NCBI RefSeq assembly: GCF_000153165.2
Contig: NC_014472.1
Span: 1,051,501-1,115,500 of the forward strand
Origin: Maribacter sp. HTCC2170
GTDB lineage: Bacteria > Bacteroidota > Bacteroidia > Flavobacteriales > Flavobacteriaceae
Length of the DNA stretch: 64,000 bases
Direction of reading: 5' to 3'
Shown here: piece after piece, positions 41,830 through 50,169 of the stretch
Layout: each line of letters opens with the position of its first letter
How positions within the stretch are numbered: position 1 is the stretch's first letter
Translations under genes and position numbers: made by a program
Notes under the pieces: model-generated
Told to the model about the DNA's origin: nothing
The model's database searches: none
The model's input: the letters and a program-made list of their open reading frames with translations, nothing else

Positions 41830-43116
41830 ATGGACAATTCATTCAAAAAAGTTTCAATTGAAGAAGCAATCTCAATTGTAAAATCTGGTGATCGCATTTT
41901 TGTTCAAGGAGCAGCGATGACTCCAAATACCCTGGTAAATGCATTATGTGAACAAAGATATAAAGAACTCGAGGATGTTGAAGTGGTATCAATCCACACC
42001 GATGGAGAAGTTAAATATGCAATCCCCCCATACAGCCAGGCATTTAAAATCAACAGTTGTTTTGTAGGAGGAAACGTTAGAAAAGCGGTTAACACGAACC
42101 AAGGAGATTATATTCCAATCTTTTTAAGCGAAATAGGCCTTTTGTTCCGAAGAAATGTTCTTCCCCTTGATGTTGCAATTGTACAAGTTTCCCCACCGGA
42201 CCGTCACGGATTTTGTTCTTTGGGAGTTTCAGTGGACGTTGTTCTACCAGCGATTCAAACGGCCAAAAAAGTTATTGCCCAGGTTAACCCTCATGTTCCA
42301 AGAACACATGGAGATGGTATTATTCATGTACGTAATATTGACTTCGCGATAGATGTAGACGACCCCATACATACGTATAACCCAACAGAACTCACAGAAA
42401 CAGATGAACTAATAGGTAGACATGTTGCAGAATTGATTGAAGATGGGGCTACTTTACAATTGGGAATTGGTAATATCCCAAATGCTGTATTGAACAATTT
42501 GGGTAATCATAAGCGATTGGGTGTACATACTGAAATGTTTTCGGACGGACTTTTACCATTGGTAGAAAAAGGTATCGTTACGGGAGAGGATAAAATTATG
42601 AATGTAAGAAAGATTGTAACTTCTTTCGCAGCTGGGTCCCAAGATTTATATGATTTTATCAATGACAATCCACTGGTACAGTTTAAAGAAGCTGCCTATA
42701 CAAATGATACCGCGGTAATCAGAAGAAACCCTAAAGTAACCGCCATTAACAGTGCAATAGAAATAGACCTTACAGGACAAATTTGTGCCGATAGCATCGG
42801 CTACAGACATTTTTCCGGTGTAGGTGGTCAAATGGACTTTATTAGAGGCGCAAGGCTTTCTGAAGGAGGTAAACCAATCTTTGCACTATCTTCGCAAACC
42901 GGTAGGGGAGTTTCGAAAATAACCTCTCATTTGCGGGAAGGTGCAGGTGTTACAACCACAAGGGCTCACGTTAACTATATTGCAACTGAGTATGGAGTGG
43001 TGAGTCTGTTTGGTAAAAACCTCCACCAACGGGCAAAAGCATTAATTTCTATAGCACATCCCGACCACCGAGAGGCCTTGGAAAAAGCAGCGTATGAAAG
43101 GTTCGGAAGACCATAA
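41830..43116 (+). CDS. Acetyl-CoA hydrolase/transferase family protein
   Basis: A 428-residue CoA-transferase of the 4-hydroxybutyrate / acetate CoA-transferase group. N-terminal Rossmann-like region SGDRIFVQGAAMTPNTLVNAL, QVSPPDRHGFCSLGVSVD, the glycine-rich LQLGIGNIPNAVL, HTEMFSDGLLPLVEKG, and the C-terminal GVGGQMDFIRGARLSEGGK. The catalytic Glu is expected in the region around HTEMFSD. It probably moves CoA between acetate and another acyl-CoA. It lies 1 bp upstream of a truncated haemoglobin gene, which is an unusual pairing. Confidence 0.88.
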   Translation: MDNSFKKVSIEEAISIVKSGDRIFVQGAAMTPNTLVNALCEQRYKELEDVEVVSIHTDGEVKYAIPPYSQAFKINSCFVGGNVRKAVNTNQGDYIPIFLSEIGLLFRRNVLPLDVAIVQVSPPDRHGFCSLGVSVDVVLPAIQTAKKVIAQVNPHVPRTHGDGIIHVRNIDFAIDVDDPIHTYNPTELTETDELIGRHVAELIEDGATLQLGIGNIPNAVLNNLGNHKRLGVHTEMFSDGLLPLVEKGIVTGEDKIMNVRKIVTSFAAGSQDLYDFINDNPLVQFKEAAYTNDTAVIRRNPKVTAINSAIEIDLTGQICADSIGYRHFSGVGGQMDFIRGARLSEGGKPIFALSSQTGRGVSKITSHLREGAGVTTTRAHVNYIATEYGVVSLFGKNLHQRAKALISIAHPDHREALEKAAYERFGRP

Positions 43117-43117
43117 T

Positions 43118-43516
43118 ATGAAGAAAAAACATGACATTGGAAATAGGGCTGATATCACATTGTTGGTAGAAACCTTCTACACAAAGATTAGGGCCGATGA
43201 AGTTTTGGGTCCTATTTTTAATGGCATTATAAAAGACTGGGGTAGTCACTTGACTCTACTCATCGATTTTTGGGAAACACAACTTTTGTTGATTCGAAAA
43301 TATCATGGAAACCCAATTCTTGCCCATCAGGAGGTCGATGAGAAAATGAGCCATGAAATTAACCCGGAACATTTTGGTTTATGGCTAAACCTATGGTTTG
43401 AGACCTTGGATGAACTATTCGAAGGAGAGACAGTCTGGGTAGCAAAAAATCGTGCTCAGAAAATGTCGACAATGCTTTACATGAAGATGTACGAAAACAG
43501 AACTCAAAATTCCTAA
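43118..43516 (+). CDS. Group III truncated haemoglobin
   Basis: I start at ATG 43118 (MKKKHDIGNRADITLLVETFYTKIR), 1 bp after the preceding stop. The in-frame ATG at 43094 lies inside the CoA-transferase gene. The 132-residue protein has the short group III fold: VLGPIFNGIIKDWGSHL, FWETQLL, then the proximal-His region NPILAHQEVDEKM and EHFGLWLNLWFETLDELFEG. Such globins bind NO/O2, and NO detoxification is plausible beside the nap and nos operons. It is convergent with the NrfD-like gene, stops 3 bp apart. Confidence 0.88.
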   Translation: MKKKHDIGNRADITLLVETFYTKIRADEVLGPIFNGIIKDWGSHLTLLIDFWETQLLLIRKYHGNPILAHQEVDEKMSHEINPEHFGLWLNLWFETLDELFEGETVWVAKNRAQKMSTMLYMKMYENRTQNS

Positions 43517-43519
43517 ACA

Positions 43520-44746
43520 TCAAGATTCTTTTTTCCGAAATCTAAGTGCTCCTGTTTCAATTTTAATCGCTGTTTTTGCAAGCATTGTGAACACAAAAGC
43601 TCCTAGAGCCCAAATACCCAATGTTACGCCAATCTCAATTCCCGTGGGTGTATATTCTGCAATTTTTCCATAAGGTCCTGGAATAAAACCAGGAACAATC
43701 AAACCAAACCCTTTTTCAATCCATATGGCCACAAATAAAATAAAGCAAGCAAAATATAGTATTTTCGAGTTATTGCGAAGTTTATGGAATGTCAGGATTA
43801 CGGTTGCCAGAACATTTAAGGAAATGGATGTCCATATCCAAGGCAATAAAGCTGTTTTACCATCCAATCCAAAGAAAAGATAATAGGCACTTTCACTATG
43901 ATGTGTTGGTGCATAAAATTCTTTGAAAAGTTCAGAAATCAACATTATTAAATTTATTTGGGCCGCCACCGTAACTACCATGGCAATTTTTCTCAAGGTT
44001 TTGTTCTTGATTTTGAACGCAGTAAAAGTTCGTATAACAGCCAACACTAAAATTATCAGAGCTGGGCCGGCTGCGAATGCAGAAGCCAAAAAACGTGGTC
44101 CAAGAAGTGCATTGTTCCAAAATGGGCGAGCCTGTAATCCCTGATAAAGGAATGCCGTCACCAAATGAATTGCCACCGCCCAAAAAACAGATAAAAGAGC
44201 TCCGGGAATATAAACTTTTGAATTTGACTTTTTCCCTTGGTAATGTTTGAACAATATGTAAAATGGAATACTGATATTCAAAAATAGATAACCATTTAGT
44301 ACCAGCACATCCCAGGTGAGCATTGAGTTAGGAAAATTAAAGACTCCTATCCCAGGTATCATATGCCACAATACGGAAGGTCCTCCCATATCTGCAACCA
44401 CAAAGGCCAAACACATAATGAGTGCGGCAACCGCTATTCCTTCTCCTATAAGTACGGCCTGCTTAAAATCAATATCTTTTAAGACATAGGTAGGCATTAC
44501 CAACATAACGGCCGCAGCGGCCACTCCAACCAAAAATGTAAAATTAGAAATATAGAGACCCCAACTAACTCTATCGGTCATCCCAGTAACACTTAAACCC
44601 TGATCCAATTGAACGGAATAACAATACATTCCGACCAACATAACAAAAGTTAAAAAAGCCATCCAGATATGGTATTTTTTAGAACCATGGGTAATGACAT
44701 CCAAACTGTCTTTAACTAAACTACCAAAAACTCTAAGTCGACTCAT
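43520..44746 (-). CDS. NrfD/PsrC-family quinol-binding membrane subunit
   Basis: A 408-residue integral membrane protein with about ten helices and NrfD features: MTDRVSWGLYISNFTFLVGVAAAAVML, GPSVLWHMIPGIGVFNFPNSMLTWDVLVLNGYLFLN, and LLGPRFLASAFAAGPALI. It would oxidise menaquinol and pass electrons to the NrfC-like iron-sulfur protein encoded just upstream. It is the last gene of the nap operon, 35 bp after the ferredoxin gene. It stands in for NapC or NapGH, neither of which is present. The name NrfD is by family only; no nrfA is seen. Confidence 0.88.
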   Translation of the reverse strand: MSRLRVFGSLVKDSLDVITHGSKKYHIWMAFLTFVMLVGMYCYSVQLDQGLSVTGMTDRVSWGLYISNFTFLVGVAAAAVMLVMPTYVLKDIDFKQAVLIGEGIAVAALIMCLAFVVADMGGPSVLWHMIPGIGVFNFPNSMLTWDVLVLNGYLFLNISIPFYILFKHYQGKKSNSKVYIPGALLSVFWAVAIHLVTAFLYQGLQARPFWNNALLGPRFLASAFAAGPALIILVLAVIRTFTAFKIKNKTLRKIAMVVTVAAQINLIMLISELFKEFYAPTHHSESAYYLFFGLDGKTALLPWIWTSISLNVLATVILTFHKLRNNSKILYFACFILFVAIWIEKGFGLIVPGFIPGPYGKIAEYTPTGIEIGVTLGIWALGAFVFTMLAKTAIKIETGALRFRKKES

Positions 44747-44781
44747 TCTATATTTTGTTACCTCTTACTGTTTAATCGCTT

Positions 44782-45903
44782 TTAATCCATGAAATACCAG
44801 AACTTTGGTTCTGTTCCCAAATCTTCTTTAAGCCTAAATACTTTTTTATTCTCAAGTACCCATCTTATTGTACTATTTGGGTCTAACAGATTTCCAAAAA
44901 TACGTGCTCCGGTAGGACATGCATCTACACAGGCTGGATTTTGACCTGCTCTGGAACGCTGGACACAAAAAGTACATTTTTCCATCACCCCTTTTTTACG
45001 CATCCGATTACCTAAGTAATGCTGGTTCTTGTTCACTTCTTCCTCAGGCACTTCCGGTCTGCTCCAATTAAAACGCCGACCATCATAGGGACAAGCTGCC
45101 ATACAGTAGCGACAACCTACACACCAATCATAATCAATAACCACCAAGCCGTCGTCCTCTCGCCAAGTTGCTTGTACGGGGCAAACATCTACACAGGGAG
45201 GGTTGTCACAATGAAAACATTGTGTGCCCATATAAAAATGGCCTTCTGCAGGAACCTCATGATAATAATTATCATCCGCTTCATTAAAATTAAAGCCCTT
45301 TCCATCTTTCATTTCATGAATACGGATGTATTCCATTTGTGAGCTTCTATCTTGGTTGTTTTCTTCAACACAGGCACTCACACAATCCATATACCCCTGG
45401 CATTTAGAGATGTTGAAAGCATACCCAAAAAGCACATCTTCTTCTGCATTCTGGGAGGACATACTTATTGTTTTTCCTGTGCGCAACTGGTACGAACGAA
45501 CCAATCTCTCAACCGTTGATCCCTTCTCCTCATCGGACATTAATTTATAGTTGCCCTTAAATTGTTCTTCCCAATCTATTTGAGCTTTTTCCTTGGTTTC
45601 CTCCCCTGCAATCATACTACATGATGTAGAAACCGCTCCAGCACCTATCATTAAACTAGCCGTAAGTTTTTTAAAAGCCGACCTTCTATCCATTTTTACA
45701 TCAAAGACTTGCTCAAAACCATCTTTAGTTCTCTCTTCCCCAATAGAAGCATCAACCGCCGCTTGCAAGAATTTTTCTTCGTTCATTGGCTCTTGATGGC
45801 TATTACAAGTACCTGAGGTTTTTCCACATCCACAAGAACCTGGTGATTCCTTTTTTGTGCCACCGAGGTTTAGTGAAAACCATTTTTTATTATTATCGTT
45901 CAT
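44782..45903 (-). CDS. NrfC/DmsB-type four-cluster ferredoxin subunit
   Basis: A 373-residue protein with a Cys-rich N-terminus (CGCGKTSGTC), a Tat-like motif DRRSAFKKLTASLMIGAG (about 71-88) followed by a potential lipidation Cys, and four 4Fe-4S groups: CQGYMDCVSACVEEN, CFHCDNPPCVDVCP, CVGCRYCMAACPYDG and CTFCVQRSRAGQNPACVDACP. It links the NrfD-like quinol site to the periplasmic cytochromes. The Tat motif is internal, not N-terminal, which is typical of this subfamily in Bacteroidetes respiratory complexes. It lies 38 bp after the tetrahaem cytochrome gene. Confidence 0.87.
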   Translation of the reverse strand: MNDNNKKWFSLNLGGTKKESPGSCGCGKTSGTCNSHQEPMNEEKFLQAAVDASIGEERTKDGFEQVFDVKMDRRSAFKKLTASLMIGAGAVSTSCSMIAGEETKEKAQIDWEEQFKGNYKLMSDEEKGSTVERLVRSYQLRTGKTISMSSQNAEEDVLFGYAFNISKCQGYMDCVSACVEENNQDRSSQMEYIRIHEMKDGKGFNFNEADDNYYHEVPAEGHFYMGTQCFHCDNPPCVDVCPVQATWREDDGLVVIDYDWCVGCRYCMAACPYDGRRFNWSRPEVPEEEVNKNQHYLGNRMRKKGVMEKCTFCVQRSRAGQNPACVDACPTGARIFGNLLDPNSTIRWVLENKKVFRLKEDLGTEPKFWYFMD

Positions 45904-45941
45904 ATCTTTACATTAGTATGATAACCACTTTGGCCTTTTAA

Positions 45942-46571
45942 CTACTTTCTTTCTTTAATTTTTTGAGTGTTGAATCGTGCAGGCCATCTAGACTCAAAAT
46001 GTGGTTTATGAGGGTTATGGCAATTCACGCAGGTCATCGAAACCCTTGGTGGTGCCCATCCTCCAACTTTTTTACCATGTCCGCCCCCTATCCAATCATC
46101 AAATTGTTTGGTATGGCATTGCATACATGTTTGGTAACTTCTATTAAAATCAATGGATGCTCCCGTAAGACTTGCTAGCTCATCCATATTTTTTCCATCA
46201 TGACACGTTATGCAATTCATGGTATTCGAATCGGCATGTGACAAATCAATGTCCCAATGTGCCTTCTTTGCTGTTCCGCTTTGCATTTGTTCCAAAGGTT
46301 TAGAATGGCACTCGGTGCATGCATAGGATTTTATTTGGCTCTTATGTTCTGGTATCAGGAATGTATGGTCATCTTTAGTAACTTCGATAGTTTTTATATC
46401 CATAATATAATCCTCAGAAGAAATTGAGGTTCCGTCATAATCTTTACTTTCAGCCTCTATCTTATCCGTAATGCTATGATACTCTCCTTCTTTATGTTTG
46501 CATGAAGAAAAAGCACCGCTGAAAAGGAATAGGCAACTTAAAATGTATAGTATTTGATACGTGTTCTTCAT
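45942..46571 (-). CDS. Tetrahaem c-type cytochrome lipoprotein of nap operon
   Basis: A 209-residue lipoprotein (lipobox SSC, Cys24) with four CxxCH haem sites at about 85, 120, 149 and 181 (CTECH, CITCH, CMQCH, CVNCH). It contains extra His residues in spacers (AHWDIDLSHAD, GGGHGKKVGG) suitable as distal ligands. The composition resembles the periplasmic-facing domain of NapC/NrfH-type or c3-like cytochromes but lacks the transmembrane anchor. Likely role: electron transfer from the NrfC/NrfD-like pair to NapB. It overlaps the napB stop by 1 bp. Confidence 0.85.
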   Translation of the reverse strand: MKNTYQILYILSCLFLFSGAFSSCKHKEGEYHSITDKIEAESKDYDGTSISSEDYIMDIKTIEVTKDDHTFLIPEHKSQIKSYACTECHSKPLEQMQSGTAKKAHWDIDLSHADSNTMNCITCHDGKNMDELASLTGASIDFNRSYQTCMQCHTKQFDDWIGGGHGKKVGGWAPPRVSMTCVNCHNPHKPHFESRWPARFNTQKIKERK

Positions 46572-47254
46572 TATTTTTTAGCTCTTAAAAATACACCGAC
46601 GTCCGTGTTCTTTTTATTATTAAGTACATGACATTGCCTACAATTTATTCGTTCAGGGTGAGTAACCCGAATTTCTTTCGGAGCACTTGGTCCTGCATGA
46701 CATGATAAACAATTCTCATGCATTTGTATCTGATGAGGAATCACTGGAGGGCTCCCAACCAAAGCATTGTTAATCCCAACTTCAGGTGCCGAAACCTGCG
46801 CATAGAATCCACTTTTGAATAATGTTTGTGTATTCTGGACTACGTGACATTGTCTACAATTGACCATTTCGGGATGGGGAACAACTGGAGCGTAAGCATT
46901 GAATTTTTCAGTAAATCCACCGTTCTGATGACATTTCAAACAAGCATTTCCACCCACATTTAGCTCATCAATTACGGCATGGGGAATGCTTGGTGGTGCT
47001 CCATGATATGCCCTATTGTCATAATATGTGGTCAATGTTCTTTGATGATCTTTATCCATTGGCATATTGGCGTAATCCAAGGCGTACTCGGAACGTTGAA
47101 AAACACCAGTTTCCGATGGGATTATCGAAGTGGGGTTATTGTTCTCAATAGGGATATAGGCTTCCTCCAGCCCTGATTGATAACTATAGTTCCATATGGC
47201 AATAAATGCAATGAAAAGAATTACGAACAATGAAATGACAGCTAATCTCTTCAT
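46571..47254 (-). CDS. napB: NapB-type cytochrome with duplicated dihaem unit (four haems)
   Basis: A 227-residue membrane-anchored cytochrome (helix about 4-24). The C-terminal half is a normal NapB: PPVIPHQIQMHENCLSCHAG and ERINCRQCH (sites at 182 and 205). The middle repeats the same pattern: PPSIPHAVIDEL, CLKCH at 105 and VNCRQCH at 133. NapB usually has two haems and about 150 residues, so this looks like an in-gene duplication giving four haems. It donates electrons to NapA. It lies 2 bp downstream of napA. Confidence 0.87.
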   Translation of the reverse strand: MKRLAVISLFVILFIAFIAIWNYSYQSGLEEAYIPIENNNPTSIIPSETGVFQRSEYALDYANMPMDKDHQRTLTTYYDNRAYHGAPPSIPHAVIDELNVGGNACLKCHQNGGFTEKFNAYAPVVPHPEMVNCRQCHVVQNTQTLFKSGFYAQVSAPEVGINNALVGSPPVIPHQIQMHENCLSCHAGPSAPKEIRVTHPERINCRQCHVLNNKKNTDVGVFLRAKK

Positions 47255-47256
47255 AG

Positions 47257-49584
47257 CTATGCTTTTTCAATTTTAACAGCACACTTTTTAAAATCGGGCT
47301 CTTTTGAGATTGGACAAAAAGAGTCTAAAGTGACATCGTTGATCATCATATTCTCATCAAAAAATGGAACAAAAACTTGCCCTTTGGTTGGTAATCCTCT
47401 TTCGTTTATTGAAGCAGGTAATACACAAGAACCCCTTCGAGAAACTACCTTTATTTTTTCTCCATTTCTAATGCCCATTGCTCGAGCATCATCGGGGTGG
47501 AATTCAGCATAGGCGCTTGGCATTGCCTTGTGCAGCACGGGAATTCTACGAGTCATTGATCCGGTATGCCAATGTTCAATTACTCGTCCAGTATTTAACC
47601 AGAATGGGTATTCTTCATCAGGGATTTCGGGTGCAGGTTCATATGGACGCTGCCAAATAATGGCCTTACCATCTGGTTTACCGTAAAATTCAAAATCTTC
47701 ACCATTTTTACATGCAGGATCGTATTTGGCGTTGAAACGCCATTGGGTGGATTTGCCCTCTACATAAGGCCAAATTACACCTGATTCCTTTTTAAGTACT
47801 TCTAACGGAGCCATACCATGTTTTGCCCCTTCGTGGAACTGACGGTATTCATTATAAATTTCTTCAACATGGTTCTCTTCACTATAAGGAAACAAATCCC
47901 CATAACCCATTCTTTTAGCAACTTCAATAGTCATCCAGGCATCTGGAGTAGTTTCTCCGGGGCCTTCCACCATTTTATTCCAATGTTGGGTTCTGCGCTC
48001 AGAATTTCCGTATAATCCATCTTTTTCAATATGCCAAGAAGCTGGTAAGATTACATCCGCTACATCCGATGTTGGCGTTGGAAACACATCAGAAACCACA
48101 ACAAAACAGGATTCTTTTTCCATCGCGGGGCGATATCTACTCGTCTTGGGTAAAGAAACCAAAGGGTTTGTGACCTGGGTCCATATAAATTTAATTTCAC
48201 CACGGTCTACCGCCCTAAACATTTCTGTTGTATGGTAGGTCGGTTTTGAAGGAATACGTTCGTAGGGTACTTTCCATATTTTGGCTGCCAAACGACGATG
48301 CTTCTCGTTCATCACCACTCCTTTAGGTAATTTATGTGTAAAAGTCCCTACTTCCCTTGCCGTACCACATGCAGAAGGCTGACCGGTCAATGAAAATGGG
48401 CCATTACCCGGTTGTGAAATTTTACCGGTAAGTAAATGAATATTATATACTAAATTATTCATCCACGTACCTCTAGTGTGTTGATTCATTCCCATGCACC
48501 AATAAGAAACCACTTTCTTATTTGGGTCACCATATATAGCAGCTAAATATTTTATGTCCTTTACGGAAACTTTCGAATACTTCGCGACTTTTTCTGGCGT
48601 GTAGTCTTCTAAAAAATTCTTATACGCTTCAAAATCTATTTTTTCGGGCTTGTCATTAAATTTGAATTTGTCTTCAAGGCCATACCCTATATTAGTAAGT
48701 CCTTTGCTAAAATTACAGTGCTTTTCTACAAACGATTTATTTACCCATCCATTATTAATGATTTCATAGCAAATAGCATTGGCAACAGCCAAATCTGTTT
48801 GAGGCTCAAATAAAATAGACCTATTCGAAACTGTACTTGATCGAGTTGTTCTTGTAGCAAAATCAATGATTTTGGCCCCTCTTCGATTTTTTTGCTCTAA
48901 CATTCTAGAGAATAGTACAGGATGCATTTCGGCCATGTTATTACCCCATGTAATAAAATAGTCAGCATATTCTATATCCTCGTAACAGCCCATGGGCTCA
49001 TCAGCACCAAAAGTGGTTAAAAAACCGGTCACTGCACTGGCCATGCATAAACGAGCATTACAATCCAAGTTATTGGTTCCTATAGCACCCTTCATAAGCT
49101 TTGATGCGACATAACCTTCCGGAATTGTTGACTGTCCAGAGGTATACATGGCGACAGAATCTTTACCATGATTTTCAATGGTCTCCTTCATTTTATCAGC
49201 TACAATATCCAAAGCTTCCCCAATTGGTGTTTTGACATATGTCCCGTTTTTCTTTACCAAGGCATGTGTTAACCTGTCTTTTGCCTGAATACACATGGTC
49301 TGGTGATACCCTTTAACACAAAGTAAACCTTTGTTAACGGCACTATTAGGATCCCCTTTAACCGCCACGGCTTTTCCATGCTCAACGCCGACCAAAATTC
49401 CACAACCAACCCCACAAAAACGACAAGGTCCTTTTTTCCAGTCTAGATTACCTCCTTTTGGAATATTCACTTCCTGCTCAGAAGCGAAAATAATCCCCGG
49501 AAACATAGTAGCTGCAGCCGTCATCGCAGCAGCAGTAGCCATTTTTTTAATAAAACTTCGTCTATTAGTAAGAGAGGTATACAT
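47257..49584 (-). CDS. napA: Periplasmic nitrate reductase catalytic subunit NapA
   Basis: A 775-residue molybdopterin enzyme when started at ATG 49584, 4 bp after the napD stop; an in-frame ATG at 49611 would lie inside napD. It opens with a Tat signal (MYTSLTNRRSFIKKMA), has a 4Fe-4S site of Cys54, Cys57, Cys61 and Cys89 (CRFCGVGC, GLLCVKGYH), the Mo-ligand Cys180 (CNARLCMASAV), and MGMNQHTRGTW and GNGPFSLTGQPSACGT segments. It reduces nitrate to nitrite in the periplasm. Confidence 0.95.
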   Translation of the reverse strand: MYTSLTNRRSFIKKMATAAAMTAAATMFPGIIFASEQEVNIPKGGNLDWKKGPCRFCGVGCGILVGVEHGKAVAVKGDPNSAVNKGLLCVKGYHQTMCIQAKDRLTHALVKKNGTYVKTPIGEALDIVADKMKETIENHGKDSVAMYTSGQSTIPEGYVASKLMKGAIGTNNLDCNARLCMASAVTGFLTTFGADEPMGCYEDIEYADYFITWGNNMAEMHPVLFSRMLEQKNRRGAKIIDFATRTTRSSTVSNRSILFEPQTDLAVANAICYEIINNGWVNKSFVEKHCNFSKGLTNIGYGLEDKFKFNDKPEKIDFEAYKNFLEDYTPEKVAKYSKVSVKDIKYLAAIYGDPNKKVVSYWCMGMNQHTRGTWMNNLVYNIHLLTGKISQPGNGPFSLTGQPSACGTAREVGTFTHKLPKGVVMNEKHRRLAAKIWKVPYERIPSKPTYHTTEMFRAVDRGEIKFIWTQVTNPLVSLPKTSRYRPAMEKESCFVVVSDVFPTPTSDVADVILPASWHIEKDGLYGNSERRTQHWNKMVEGPGETTPDAWMTIEVAKRMGYGDLFPYSEENHVEEIYNEYRQFHEGAKHGMAPLEVLKKESGVIWPYVEGKSTQWRFNAKYDPACKNGEDFEFYGKPDGKAIIWQRPYEPAPEIPDEEYPFWLNTGRVIEHWHTGSMTRRIPVLHKAMPSAYAEFHPDDARAMGIRNGEKIKVVSRRGSCVLPASINERGLPTKGQVFVPFFDENMMINDVTLDSFCPISKEPDFKKCAVKIEKA

Positions 49585-49588
49585 AATG

Positions 49589-49828
49589 TTAATCTTTATT
49601 TGGTGTATCAAATCCTGAAACCATTGCTAGTAGTTTTAAGCTTTGAATGGTCTCGATTTTTTCCTTTAAAATATTTTCTTCTATGTCAGTTTCTGTATCC
49701 GTAATCACAATGAGGAGATTTTCATTTTCAGCAGGAATAACTTCACAGTTCTCCATTAAAGATAACTTGTCATAAAGTTCGCTTTTTTTTCCCTCTTGTG
49801 GATGTGCTAAATAGCTTATTATGGGCAT
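49589..49828 (-). CDS. napD: NapD-like maturation chaperone
   Basis: A 79-residue protein with the NapD ferredoxin-like fold: MPIISYLAHPQEGKKSELYDKL, NCEVIPAENENLLIVITDTE, then LKEKIETIQSLKLLAMVSGFD. NapD binds the Tat signal peptide of NapA and prevents early export. Sequence similarity is low, and identity rests on fold pattern and position 4 bp upstream of napA. It is the first gene of the nap operon, 30 bp from the minus-7 box of a Fnr-type promoter. Confidence 0.8.
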   Translation of the reverse strand: MPIISYLAHPQEGKKSELYDKLSLMENCEVIPAENENLLIVITDTETDIEENILKEKIETIQSLKLLAMVSGFDTPNKD

Positions 49829-49857
49829 ATTATAGTTTTCTATAGATACAAAAAAGA

Positions 49858-49900
49858 TAAAAATATCTTTTTATCCAAATTGGAATCATGACATTTGTCA
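49858..49900 (-). promoter_or_regulatory. Fnr-type site plus minus-7 box for nap operon
   Basis: TGACAAATGTCA on the minus strand (49900-49889), a perfect 5-bp-arm dyad extended by ATGACA/TGTCAT symmetry, exactly 23 nt, then TATTTTTA (49865-49858), 7 of 8 to TAnnTTTG. The napD ATG is 30 bp downstream. Confidence 0.75.
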
Positions 49901-49950
49901 TAAATCAAATTTAAGAAGAACAGCAAGTTTGAGAAGAAACAGTGTCTTGT

Positions 49951-49964
49951 GTAACAAATGTTAC
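49951..49964. promoter_or_regulatory. Second dyad upstream of the nap promoter
   Basis: GTAACAAATGTTAC, 6-bp perfect arms with a 2-bp spacer, the same architecture as the Fnr-type sites but with GTAACA half-sites. It lies 51 bp upstream of the Fnr-type site and is not followed by a minus-7 box at 23 nt in either direction. It is a candidate for a different Crp/Fnr-family protein or another nitrate/NO-related regulator. Confidence 0.4.
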
Positions 49965-50169
49965 ATAACTTATTAACTTTAAGTTGATTAGAACTGAAAA
50001 GATAATACAGCTAGTTTTTAAACATTTTACTTTATTATTGAAATATAGAATCAATCTAAGTAGTACAGCAATGATTATAGGGGCAAAAGTATAGTTCGGA
50101 TTAAAAACAATAGATTCTGTTGGAACAGTTTAATTCAGTAAAATATTGTTCTCTTTAAGGAAAATCATA

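Larger units (their letters stand above)
49829..50169. other. 341-bp intergenic region upstream of napD
   Basis: It contains no plausible gene. It holds the nap promoter with its Fnr-type site (49858-49900), a second dyad GTAACAAATGTTAC (49951-49964) and a short AACTT-T-AAGTT palindrome near 49977. Near 50102-50130 there is a weak AACA/TGTT stem on the minus strand that may end the nos transcript, whose last gene stops at 50170. The rest is AT-rich and featureless to me. Confidence 0.5.

Noticed and set aside
49584-49611. Upstream ATG for napA at 49611
   Set aside because: It lies inside napD and pushes the Tat motif away from the N-terminus; the ATG at 49584 gives the normal Tat spacing.
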